A DNA stretch of 18,297 nucleotides from Trueperaceae bacterium (GTDB lineage: Bacteria; Deinococcota; Deinococci; Deinococcales; Trueperaceae), in assembly GCA_003567075.1 (NCBI GenBank), contig PXAU01000115.1, forward strand, positions 1 through 18,297, read 5' to 3'. Positions 1 through 6,623 of the stretch are shown here, piece after piece (position 1 is the stretch's first letter; every line of letters starts with the position of its first letter). Below the pieces are notes generated by a model, which worked only from the letters and a program-made list of their open reading frames with translations, made no database searches and had not been told where the DNA came from. A program made the translations under genes and the position numbers.

Positions 1-16
1 CCGGCCACACGGCCGG
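1..16. terminator. Possible hairpin terminator at window edge
   Basis: CCGGCC, four bases, GGCCGG form a perfect 6-bp stem at the very start of the window. No T-run follows. It could end a gene lying upstream of the window, but that gene is not visible, so the role is a guess. Confidence 0.3.
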
Positions 17-87
17 TCGACGAGCCGCGGCGCGAGGCCGGGATTCGCGCCACCGCATCAAGGCGCGAGGCACCGAAAGGTAGGACG

Positions 88-771
88 ATGCTTCACACGT
101 TCGATACCCTCACCATCCCTGACCGGTCGAATCTACCCGACATCGTGCCGGCCGGCTTGGCCCTGCCGACGCGCACGCTCGAGCCCGACCAGGTCCTCTA
201 CGAGGCCGATCGCGATGCCAGCAGCCTCTACGTCGTCGAATACGGCGTGCTGAAGGCCGTGGTCCCCACGAGCCTGGGGCGCGAGCGTATCGCCGATCTC
301 TACGGCCCTGGCGACGTCCTGGGCCTCGCCGCGCTCGACGGCGGCCGGCACCCCGAGACGGTCGTCGCGGTGCACGACAGCTCGCTCACGCCCATCGACC
401 CGAAGCAGGCGATGAGCGACCGCAAGCTGCGCGAGTACGTCATGCGTGCCATGGCGCGGCAGCTTCGGCGCAGCCGCGAGATGATCGACGAGGCCGAGAT
501 GCCCGTCGGTGCCCGCGTCACCCGTGCCTTCCTGCGCCTGGCGCGTCAGTTCGGTCAGCCCTCGGACGAGAACGAAGGCATGATCAAGCTGCCCCTCGCG
601 CTCACCCACGAAGACCTGGCCGACCTCACCGGCAGCTCGCGCGTCACCATCACCCGCATCCTCGGCGAGCTCCGAAACGAGGGGGCCCTGCAAGGCACGC
701 GTGGCGTCTACGTGGCCCATCCCGAGGGGTTGGAGCGCGCCACCGACGACTACGTGATGCAGGTGCTGTAA
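88..771 (+). CDS. Crp/Fnr-family transcriptional regulator
   Basis: A 227-residue DNA-binding regulator of the Crp/Fnr superfamily, expected to act as a cytoplasmic dimer. Residues about 25-105 match the cyclic-nucleotide-binding beta-roll (LYVVEYGVLKA, then GPGDVLGLAAL). A long dimer helix covers about 106-140. Residues 171-205 are the winged helix-turn-helix, with LTHEDLADLTGSSRVTITR as the recognition core. The ATG at 88 is preceded by a purine-rich AAAGGTAGGA ribosome site. The protein has no cysteine, so it cannot bind the 4Fe-4S cluster of true Fnr. The phosphate-binding cassette reads GGRHPETV where Crp has an Arg-Ser/Thr pair, so cAMP binding is doubtful. The ligand is unknown. The next gene downstream is nfuA, which has its own -10-like box. 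Confidence 0.88.
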   Translation: MLHTFDTLTIPDRSNLPDIVPAGLALPTRTLEPDQVLYEADRDASSLYVVEYGVLKAVVPTSLGRERIADLYGPGDVLGLAALDGGRHPETVVAVHDSSLTPIDPKQAMSDRKLREYVMRAMARQLRRSREMIDEAEMPVGARVTRAFLRLARQFGQPSDENEGMIKLPLALTHEDLADLTGSSRVTITRILGELRNEGALQGTRGVYVAHPEGLERATDDYVMQVL

Positions 772-789
772 CCGCTCGGCTTCGGCGCC

Positions 790-795
790 TAGACT
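790..795 (+). promoter_or_regulatory. -10-like box before nfuA
   Basis: TAGACT lies 9 nt before the nfuA ATG, and no clear ribosome site is present between them. The same hexamer is the -10 of the dnaK promoter in this window. It suggests a very short or absent leader. No -35 is recognisable. Confidence 0.4.
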
Positions 796-804
796 GGCGT
801 CACG

Positions 805-1395
805 ATGCTGGAGTTCACCAAGACCGCCAAGGACCGCATCCGCAGCTACCTCGAGAAGCAACACGCGCAGGGCGTCAGCGCCCTGCGCGTGTCCGGTACG
901 CGCGCCGACCACAAGCTCTGGCTGGTGAAGCCCAGCGATCGCGACGAGGCCGACGCCGTCTTCGACGCGGGCGGCTTCGAGGTCTACCTCGACCCGCTGA
1001 CGCAGCGCCACCTCGCCGGTGCCACCGTCGACTTCGTCGAGGGTGTCATGCAGTCGGGCTTCCGTGTCGCCTTCCCCTCGCCTACGTGGGACGACCCGGT
1101 CGCTCAGCGGGTGCAAGACGTGCTCGACACCATGGTCAACCCGGGCGTGGCCGGGCACGGTGGCAACGTCACGCTCGAGCGCGTCGAGGGCGACGCCGCC
1201 ATCATCAGCCTCCACGGCGGTTGCCAGGGCTGCGGCGCTGCGGACATCACCCTCAAGCAAGGCATCGAACGCATGATCACCGAGCAGGTGAGCGAGATCG
1301 CGCGGGGGCTGGACGCGACTGACCACGACGCCGGCGAGAACCCGTACTACGCTCGTGACGCTGCGGTAGAGCCGCGCGACACGCCGCTGGGCTGA
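805..1395 (+). CDS. nfuA: Fe-S cluster biogenesis protein NfuA
   Basis: A 196-residue iron-sulfur carrier that in characterised relatives takes a 4Fe-4S cluster and passes it to apo-enzymes in the cytoplasm. Residues 1 to about 92 form a degenerate A-type (HesB/IscA-like) domain that lacks all the cluster cysteines, as in E. coli NfuA. Residues about 98-170 are the NifU C-terminal (Nfu) domain with the cluster motif GGCQGCGAA, ligands Cys140 and Cys143. The NPYY near the C-terminus resembles the end of E. coli NfuA; here a 15-residue tail follows. The ATG at 805 gives the full N-domain. It stands 33 bp after the Crp-type regulator and converges with the response regulator at 1475. Fold and symbol are solid; the client proteins are unknown. 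Confidence 0.9.
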   Translation: MLEFTKTAKDRIRSYLEKQHAQGVSALRVSGTRADHKLWLVKPSDRDEADAVFDAGGFEVYLDPLTQRHLAGATVDFVEGVMQSGFRVAFPSPTWDDPVAQRVQDVLDTMVNPGVAGHGGNVTLERVEGDAAIISLHGGCQGCGAADITLKQGIERMITEQVSEIARGLDATDHDAGENPYYARDAAVEPRDTPLG

Positions 1396-1404
1396 GTCGC
1401 GGCA

Positions 1405-1431
1405 TCGCGCCGGCAGACGTCAGCGGCGCGA
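1405..1431. terminator. Possible bidirectional terminator
   Basis: TCGCGCCG and CGGCGCGA form a perfect 8-bp stem around an 11-nt loop. It lies between the convergent nfuA and response-regulator genes, where it could serve both strands. There is no T-run, so function is inferred from position and symmetry only. Confidence 0.4.
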
Positions 1432-1474
1432 CGCTTGCCGGGGCCCTGCCGAGTGGGCTCGCGGAGCGCGCAGC

Positions 1475-1849
1475 TCACACGCGAGCGAGGTGGCCGAGCA
1501 GACCGCTTCCCGATACCGGCTTGGACATCAGGGCGTGGGCGCCGACTTCGGCGGCCTGGCGCTGGGTGGCGTCGTCGTCGAGCGAAGTCAGGAACAGGAT
1601 AGGCACGCGCTCCAGGCGGGTGAGGCGGCGCAGCCGCCGGGCCACGTCGAAGCCCGACATGTACGGCATCTGCACGTCCAGGATGATCGCGTCCGGCGTC
1701 GCCGACTGGAGGTAGGTGAGCGCCTCGTGGCCGTCGCAGGTCGTGACGACGTCGTAGTTGTGCGCGCCGAGCACCAGTTCCAGCAAGCGCACGTGGGCTG
1801 GGTTGTCGTCGCACACGAGGATGGTGCGAGGCGAGCCGGGACTGGCCAT
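1475..1849 (-). CDS. Single-domain (CheY-like) response regulator
   Basis: A 124-residue stand-alone receiver domain. All key residues are visible: the acidic pair Asp14-Asp15 (LVCDDN), phospho-acceptor Asp58 in IILDVQMP, the switch Thr88 in LFLTS and the conserved Lys110 in MSKP. There is no output domain, so it probably acts by protein-protein contact, like CheY, Spo0F or DivK, or in a phosphorelay. No histidine kinase lies in the window, so the partner is unknown. The ATG at 1849 is the only sensible start. On the minus strand a TAGCGT box stands 6 nt before it with no ribosome site, suggesting a leaderless message. It is transcribed away from the adenine deaminase gene. Confidence 0.9.
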   Translation of the reverse strand: MASPGSPRTILVCDDNPAHVRLLELVLGAHNYDVVTTCDGHEALTYLQSATPDAIILDVQMPYMSGFDVARRLRRLTRLERVPILFLTSLDDDATQRQAAEVGAHALMSKPVSGSGLLGHLARV

Positions 1850-1855
1850 GGACCG

Positions 1856-1861
1856 ACGCTA
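1856..1861 (-). promoter_or_regulatory. TANNNT -10 box of the response regulator
   Basis: On the minus strand TAGCGT is followed by 6 nt and then the ATG. Transcription would start at or next to the start codon, giving a leaderless mRNA. No good -35 is seen. Confidence 0.45.
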
Positions 1862-1901
1862 GCGGCCAGGCTCTTACAGAACCCTCAGCCGGAGCGCGTC
1901 G

Positions 1902-1921
1902 TAGGCTGACGGCGTCGGAGG
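1902..1921 (+). promoter_or_regulatory. -10-like box and ribosome site before adenine deaminase
   Basis: TAGGCT at 1902-1907 resembles a -10 box. CGGAGG at 1916-1921 is a good Shine-Dalgarno 5 nt before the ATG at 1927 and fixes that start. No -35 is recognisable. Confidence 0.45.
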
Positions 1922-1926
1922 CCAGC

Positions 1927-3696
1927 ATGCCGCATCTGCCATATCCGAACCTCGATGCCCTGCGCCACGTCGTCGACGTCGCCGCAGGTCGCCGTCCCGG
2001 CGACCTGCTGTTGCGCGGCGGGCGCGTGCTCAACGTCTTCAGCGGCCGTATCGAGCGCGCCGACGTGCTCGTCGCGGGGTCCCTGATCGCCTGCGTGGGC
2101 CCGGTGGCCGATGCCGCAGCCGAGCGCGTCGTCGACATCGACGGTGCCTGGCTGGCGCCGGGTCTGGTCGACGGCCACGTGCACGTCGAGTCGTCACTGG
2201 TGACGCCTGCCCGCTACGCCGAGGCAGTGCTGCCGCGTGGCGTGACCGGCGTGGTGTGCGACCCGCACGAGATCGCCAACGTCGCGGGCGTTCCGGGCGT
2301 GCGCTGGCTGCTGGCCGGCAGCCGCGACTTGCCGCTCGACCTGTGGGTCACGGTGCCGTCGTGCGTGCCCAGTACCCGCCTCGAGACCGCCGGCGCCGAG
2401 CTCGGGGTGGGTGAGATCGATGACCTGCTAGCCGACCCCTGGGTGGTCGCCGTGGCCGAGCTCATGTCGTTCCCCGACGTGATCGCCGGCGACGTGGCGC
2501 AACTCGCCAAGGTCGCCGTCGCCGAGGCGGTGCGCAAGCCGATCGAGGGGCACGCGCCCGGACTCGGTGGGCGCGAGCTGCAGGCCTACCTTGCGGCCGG
2601 CATCGGTTCCGACCACGAGTCGACCGCCTTGGAGGAGGGCCGCGAGAAGGTCGCTGCCGGCGCGTTCCTGATGATCCGCGAGGGCAGCGTCACGCGCGAC
2701 TTGGATGCGCTGATGCCGCTGGTGGAACCGCGCCATGCGGAGCGCATCGGGTTCGTCACCGACGACCGTTTTCCCAACGACCTGCTGGACGAAGGAGGCG
2801 TCGACGTGCTGGTCCGGCGCGCGCTCGCTGCCGGCGCCGACCCCGTCTACGCGGTGCGCTGCGCGAGTTGGAACACGGCCCTGCACTACCGGCTGCCTCG
2901 GCGCGGTGCGCTCGCACCGGGCTACCAGGCCGACCTGGTGGTGATCGACGACCTGAGCGCCTTCCGTGCGCGGCAGGTGTACAAGGACGGGCGCCTGGTG
3001 GCCGAGGCGGGCCGGCTGCTGGTCGACATCCCGGACGTGGGCGCCGACGATGCGGCGGTGCGGGCCACGGTGCGGTTGCCGTCGCTGGACGAGACGTCGT
3101 TCCGCCTGCCGGCACCGCGTGACGCCGACGCGCGGGTGCGTGCGATCCGGCCGCTGCCGGGGCAGGTGGTGACCGAAGAGCGCCGCGTGCGGCCGCTGGT
3201 GCAGGGCGGCGCCGTGGTCGCCGACCCGGAGCGCGACCTGATCACGCTCGTCTGCCTGGAACGGCATGGGCGGACCGGCGGTATCGGCCTGGGTTTGGTG
3301 CAGGGCTTGGGGTTGCGTCGGGGGGCGATCGGATCGAGCGTCGGTCACGACCACCACAACCTGATGCTGGCCGGGGTCGACGACGCCTCGCTGCGGCTCG
3401 CGGCCGAGCGCCTGGCCGAGTTGGGCGGCGGCTTCGTCGTCGTCGACGGGGGCCGTGTGCTGGCCGAGCTGCCGCTGCCGGTGGCCGGGCTGGTGTCGTC
3501 TGCCCCGATCGCGGCGGTGCGCGCCGACCTGGACGCGGTGGCAGCAGCCGCGCGCGAGCTCGGTGCGCACGACGGCGACGTGATGATGACGCTCTCGTTC
3601 CTGGGGTTGGCCGTGATCCCGGCCTTGCGTCTCACCGACCGAGGCCTGGTGGACGTGGTCGCGGCCCAGGTGGTGCCCTTCGAGGTGGAGCGGTGA
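1927..3696 (+). CDS. ade: Adenine deaminase
   Basis: A 589-residue amidohydrolase-superfamily enzyme that converts adenine to hypoxanthine and ammonia (EC 3.5.4.2) in purine salvage. Family signatures are in order: PGLVDGHVHVESS with metal ligands His84 and His86, then CDPHEIANV, the probable bridging Glu179 (AVAELMSFPD), His209 (EGHAPGLGG), His230 (GIGSDHEST) and Asp279/280 (GFVTDDRFPNDLL). The C-terminal adenine-deaminase domain follows, with LERHGRTGGIG and IGSSVGHDHHN. Length is usual for the family. The ATG at 1927 has a strong ribosome site. The guanine deaminase gene starts 13 bp after the stop, so the two almost certainly share a transcript and together deaminate both purine bases. 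Confidence 0.93.
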   Translation: MPHLPYPNLDALRHVVDVAAGRRPGDLLLRGGRVLNVFSGRIERADVLVAGSLIACVGPVADAAAERVVDIDGAWLAPGLVDGHVHVESSLVTPARYAEAVLPRGVTGVVCDPHEIANVAGVPGVRWLLAGSRDLPLDLWVTVPSCVPSTRLETAGAELGVGEIDDLLADPWVVAVAELMSFPDVIAGDVAQLAKVAVAEAVRKPIEGHAPGLGGRELQAYLAAGIGSDHESTALEEGREKVAAGAFLMIREGSVTRDLDALMPLVEPRHAERIGFVTDDRFPNDLLDEGGVDVLVRRALAAGADPVYAVRCASWNTALHYRLPRRGALAPGYQADLVVIDDLSAFRARQVYKDGRLVAEAGRLLVDIPDVGADDAAVRATVRLPSLDETSFRLPAPRDADARVRAIRPLPGQVVTEERRVRPLVQGGAVVADPERDLITLVCLERHGRTGGIGLGLVQGLGLRRGAIGSSVGHDHHNLMLAGVDDASLRLAAERLAELGGGFVVVDGGRVLAELPLPVAGLVSSAPIAAVRADLDAVAAAARELGAHDGDVMMTLSFLGLAVIPALRLTDRGLVDVVAAQVVPFEVER

Positions 3697-3709
3697 GCCG
3701 GCCCGAAGC

Positions 3710-5071
3710 ATGAACGACGGGCTTCCAGGCGCCCTCGCCACGAGCGCCGAGAGCCCGGGGCGCGCGCGCGTGCTGCGGGCCCACGTGCTGCACGTGCCAC
3801 GCGATCCGTTCGAGATCGGCCCGCAGGCGTTGGAGGCCTGGTCCGACGGTGCCGTGGCGATCGACGAGGCCGGACGCGTGACCGACCTCGGTGAGGCCTC
3901 GGAGGTGCTGGCGCGGCAGCCGCGGCTCCCGCTGGTCGACGCCCGCGACGCGATCCTCCTGCCCGGCCTGGTCGATGCCCACGTCCACTACCCCCAGGTG
4001 GGCGTGATCGGCGCCCTTGGGCTGCCGCTCCTGCCCTGGCTCGCCCAGCGCACGTTCCCGCACGAGACGCGCTTCGCCGACCTCGAGCTGGCACGGCGCG
4101 AGGCGAGCACCTTCGTGCGCTTGCTGCTGGCCAACGGGACCACCACGGCGTTGGTGTTCGGCGCCCACTTCGCGCCGGCGACGGAAGCACTGTTCGAGGC
4201 CGCGGCCGAGGCCGGCCTGCGGCTCGCCACGGGGCTGGTGGTGGCCGACCGACTCGTGCCCAAGGCGCTGCGCACGACGCCGGACGAGGCCTACGCCGCC
4301 TCGCTCCGCCTGGCCACGCGCTGGCACGGCCGTGGCCGCCTGCGCTACGCGCTCACACCCCGCTTCGCCCCCGCCTGCTCGGACGAGCTGCTGGCGGCGT
4401 GCGGCGCCGTCGCGCGCGAGCGGCCGGAGCTGACCGTCACCAGCCACCTCAACGAGAGTCCGGCCGAGATCGCTCATGTGCGCCGGGCCTTCCCGCGCGA
4501 CGGCGACTACCTGGCGGTGTACGAGCGCCATGGCTTGGTGCGCCCCGGAGCGGTGTACGCGCACGACCTCCACCCGAGCGACGACGAACTCGCGCGGCTC
4601 GCCGACGCAGGTGCGGCGGTGGCGCACTGCCCGAGCAGCAACGCCTTCCTGGGCTCCGGGGCGTTCCCGTTGCGGCGGCACCGGCGCGCCGGTGTGGCCG
4701 TGGCGCTCGGCACCGACGTCGGTGCGGGCACCTCGCTGTCGCTGCTGCACGAGGGGTTGCAGGCCTACCTCACCCAGAAGGGTCTGGCCGAGGCGGGCGA
4801 GCCGCTGGCGGCGCCGCACGTGTTGTGGTTGGCCACGCGCGCCGGCGCCGACGCCATCGGCATGGGCGAGCACGTCGGCGACCTGCGGCCCGGCCGGGCG
4901 GCCGATCTGGTGCTGCTGCGACCGCGGCCGGCGAGCACGCTGGCTGCGACGTTGCGGTACGCCGACAGCGCCGAGGCGGTGCTGGCGGCCTGCCTGACGC
5001 TCGCGCGCGAGGACGCCGTGGCACAGACGTGGGTCCAGGGCGAGGCGGTGCACCCGCGCCGGGCGGCGTGA
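3710..5071 (+). CDS. guaD: Guanine deaminase
   Basis: A 453-residue amidohydrolase that should convert guanine to xanthine and ammonia (EC 3.5.4.3). Visible signatures: LLPGLVDAHVHYPQ with metal ligands His91 and His93, RYALTPRFAPACS (212-224), the TSHLNES block with His246 and catalytic Glu249, His285 (VYAHDLH), AHCPSSNAFLGSG (305-317) and VALGTDVGAGTS with metal ligand Asp336. HYPQ and LTPRFAP separate guanine deaminases from related chlorohydrolases. The gene lies 13 bp behind adenine deaminase with only a weak ribosome site, consistent with translation from a shared mRNA. Its stop is 2 bp from that of the convergent pentapeptide gene, so the mRNA must run into antisense sequence. Confidence 0.92.
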   Translation: MNDGLPGALATSAESPGRARVLRAHVLHVPRDPFEIGPQALEAWSDGAVAIDEAGRVTDLGEASEVLARQPRLPLVDARDAILLPGLVDAHVHYPQVGVIGALGLPLLPWLAQRTFPHETRFADLELARREASTFVRLLLANGTTTALVFGAHFAPATEALFEAAAEAGLRLATGLVVADRLVPKALRTTPDEAYAASLRLATRWHGRGRLRYALTPRFAPACSDELLAACGAVARERPELTVTSHLNESPAEIAHVRRAFPRDGDYLAVYERHGLVRPGAVYAHDLHPSDDELARLADAGAAVAHCPSSNAFLGSGAFPLRRHRRAGVAVALGTDVGAGTSLSLLHEGLQAYLTQKGLAEAGEPLAAPHVLWLATRAGADAIGMGEHVGDLRPGRAADLVLLRPRPASTLAATLRYADSAEAVLAACLTLAREDAVAQTWVQGEAVHPRRAA

Positions 5072-5073
5072 GC

Positions 5074-5673
5074 TCAGTCGAGTTCGATACCCAACCCGGC
5101 CAGCAGGCCCGCGGCCTCGGGCAGGCTGGCGCGCAGCCCCGCGACCCGGTTGTCGTGGGTCACGATGGCGTAATGGCGTGCGGTGCGCAGGTCGGCGCCG
5201 CGTAGGTCGCAGCCGCGGAACAGGCTGCCGGCGAGATCGCTGTGACGGAAGCTGGCATCGCGCAGGTCGCAGTCGGCGAAGAGCGCCTCGTGGATCGTGC
5301 AGCCCTCGAAGCGTCGCTTGCGCAGGTCGAGCGCCTCGAAGCTGCAGAAGTTGAGCACGCTGTCCTTGACGTCCAGCTCGAGCGGTCGCGCGAGGCTGGT
5401 GCCGGCTCGTGACCAGGCCACGCCGATGACGTTGCAGCCCTCCAGCGTCACGCCGCCGAAGCGGCTGCCATGCACGTCGAGCATGCCGAGATCGCAGCCG
5501 AGCAGATCGGTGTCCACGAGGTCGCACTCAACCAAGCGCAGGTCGCGCAGGTCGCAGTCCTCGAACACGCAGTCGCGGAAGCTTGCATCCTGGATGGTGC
5601 CCGATAGCCGCAGGCCAACGTAGCGCTCGTCGGCGTAGCGACCACCCGAGGTCGGGGTGGGGTACGAGGTCAC
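5074..5673 (-). CDS. Pentapeptide-repeat protein
   Basis: A 199-residue protein dominated by pentapeptide repeats of the A(D/N)LXX kind, for example DLRDLRLVECDLVDTDLLG and SFRHSDLAGSLFRGCDLRG. These fold as a right-handed quadrilateral beta-helix. Repeats cover about 29-83 and 103-163, separated by a non-repeat stretch (84-102). The tail ASLPEAAGLLAGLGIEL resembles the C-terminus of a widespread small pentapeptide family related in fold to McbG and Qnr. DNA mimicry or gyrase protection is possible by analogy but not shown. The GTG at 5673 is chosen because GGGGGCGAG stands before it; the nearest upstream in-frame ATG overlaps the -10-like box. Nine cysteines all fall on residue numbers divisible by five. 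Its stop is 2 bp from guaD. Confidence 0.82.
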   Translation of the reverse strand: MTSYPTPTSGGRYADERYVGLRLSGTIQDASFRDCVFEDCDLRDLRLVECDLVDTDLLGCDLGMLDVHGSRFGGVTLEGCNVIGVAWSRAGTSLARPLELDVKDSVLNFCSFEALDLRKRRFEGCTIHEALFADCDLRDASFRHSDLAGSLFRGCDLRGADLRTARHYAIVTHDNRVAGLRASLPEAAGLLAGLGIELD

Positions 5674-5719
5674 GGCTCGCCCCCGGCATCCGAGGTGAGG
5701 CTGCTGGTGCCCACGCCCC

Positions 5720-5762
5720 ATCCTACGCAGTACAGTTGCGTGTGGCATGCAAGGCGTAGGAT
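5720..5762. promoter_or_regulatory. Inverted repeat with divergent -10-like boxes
   Basis: ATCCTACGC (5720-5728) and GCGTAGGAT (5754-5762) are perfect 9-bp inverted repeats 25 nt apart, between the divergent pentapeptide and VTT genes. Each arm carries TAGGAT reading outward, a plausible -10 box for its own gene. On the plus strand TTGCGT (5736-5741) lies 15 nt before TAGGAT and could be a -35. The symmetry suggests either two mirror-image promoters or an operator that covers both. Confidence 0.5.
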
Positions 5763-5769
5763 TAGAGGC

Positions 5770-6615
5770 GTGATCAGCCACGACGGAGCGCGCGAGCCGG
5801 GGCGCGTGGCGGGCGGGGTGGCGGACCCTACCGTTGCGGTGGAGCCCCGTCGTGGCGGCCGTCGTGGCGGCCGTCGTGGCGGCGGTCGTGGCGGCGGGGG
5901 CGGTGGTGGGGGCGGCCGGACAGACGGTCGCACCCGCGTGCCGAAGCCTGGCCTCCGAGGTGGGCGCCGCGTCGCCTTCGCCGCGGTGGCCTGGGTGGTC
6001 CTGGCGGCGCTGGTGTGGTCGCTGGCGAGCCTGCACGACGACGGCTTGGCCGGCTTGGTGGCCGAGGTGGTCACCACGGCCTCGACGCCGCGCGGCGCCC
6101 TCGGTCTCCTGCTCGTGGCGTTCGTGCTGCGGCCCGTGACGCTGCTGCCGTCGACGGTGTTGACGGCGTTGGCTGGGTTCCTGTTGGGTCCGGCGCTCGG
6201 CGTCGCGGTGGCGCTGGTGGCGGTGACGGTGACCTCGCTGGTGCCGTACGGTGTCGCTCGCTGGGTGCGTGGACGCAGGTTGCGGCCGCCCAAGCAGGGG
6301 GGGCGTTCAGCGCTCGCCCGCCACCCGTTCTCCGCCGTCCTCGCCGCCCGACTCATGATGCTGCCGGGTGACCTGGTGAACGCCAGCGCCGGCGTGCTGC
6401 GCGTGCCGCTCATGCCGTTCACGACGGCGACCGCGTTGGGTGGCAGCCCCGGCATCCTGGCGGGCGTGCTGGCCGGTGCGTCGCTGCGGGGTAGCCGCTT
6501 CGCGCTCGACGCGCTCCAGCTCGACCTGCGGCTGCTGCTCTGGGCAGCGGCGCTGCTGGTGGTGAGCGTGGCGGTGTCGCTGCTGTTGCGCCGGCGCGCC
6601 ACGGCCACCGTGTAG
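5770..6615 (+). CDS. VTT/TVP38-type membrane protein with RGG-rich N-terminus
   Basis: An integral membrane protein of the VTT (SNARE-associated, TVP38/TMEM64, DedA-like) superfamily, 281 residues from GTG 5770. Hydrophobic segments lie at about 68-87, 110-125, 128-160, 187-215 and 255-273. The core carries the superfamily's glycine-rich region FLLGPALG (137-144), a YxxxR motif (Tyr160 to Arg164) and RLMMLPGDLVNASAG (194-208). Some relatives scramble or transport phospholipids; the substrate here is unknown. Residues 27-50 are an Arg/Gly tract (RRGG repeats, then nine glycines) that the family does not normally have. GTG 5770 is chosen because TAGGAT ends 7 nt before it; GTG 5839 behind TACCGT is an alternative that keeps the tract. 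The stop overlaps the next gene's -10 box. Confidence 0.78.
   Translation: MISHDGAREPGRVAGGVADPTVAVEPRRGGRRGGRRGGGRGGGGGGGGGRTDGRTRVPKPGLRGGRRVAFAAVAWVVLAALVWSLASLHDDGLAGLVAEVVTTASTPRGALGLLLVAFVLRPVTLLPSTVLTALAGFLLGPALGVAVALVAVTVTSLVPYGVARWVRGRRLRPPKQGGRSALARHPFSAVLAARLMMLPGDLVNASAGVLRVPLMPFTTATALGGSPGILAGVLAGASLRGSRFALDALQLDLRLLLWAAALLVVSVAVSLLLRRRATATV
5848..5895 (+). repeat. Four tandem 12-bp repeats encoding RRGG
   Basis: CGTCGTGGCGGC is repeated four times in tandem; only the first base of the fourth copy differs. A GGC/GGT run to about 5913 follows. The unit is in frame with the VTT gene and encodes Arg-Arg-Gly-Gly, so copy-number change would alter length without breaking the frame. 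Confidence 0.85.
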
Positions 6616-6618
6616 GGT
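6613..6618 (+). promoter_or_regulatory. TANNNT -10 box of the dienelactone-hydrolase-like gene
   Basis: TAGGGT is followed by 5 nt and then the GTG at 6624. Its first three bases are also the stop codon of the VTT gene. The spacing predicts a leaderless transcript starting inside what otherwise looks like an operon. Confidence 0.45.
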
Positions 6619-6623
6619 ACGGC

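Noticed and set aside
133..1326. Long minus-strand open frame opposite the Crp-type and nfuA genes
   Set aside because: Composition rich in His, Gly, Val and Arg with no recognisable domain, wholly antisense to two clear genes. It is a typical GC-rich shadow frame.
5695..5769. Longer N-terminus for the VTT protein starting at 5695
   Set aside because: It would cross the inverted repeat and both -10-like boxes, and it has no ribosome site.
5674..6036. Upstream extension of the pentapeptide protein on the minus strand
   Set aside because: The added part mirrors the RRGG repeat of the opposite strand (Ala-Ala-Thr-Thr runs) and passes through the shared promoter; it carries no pentapeptide pattern.
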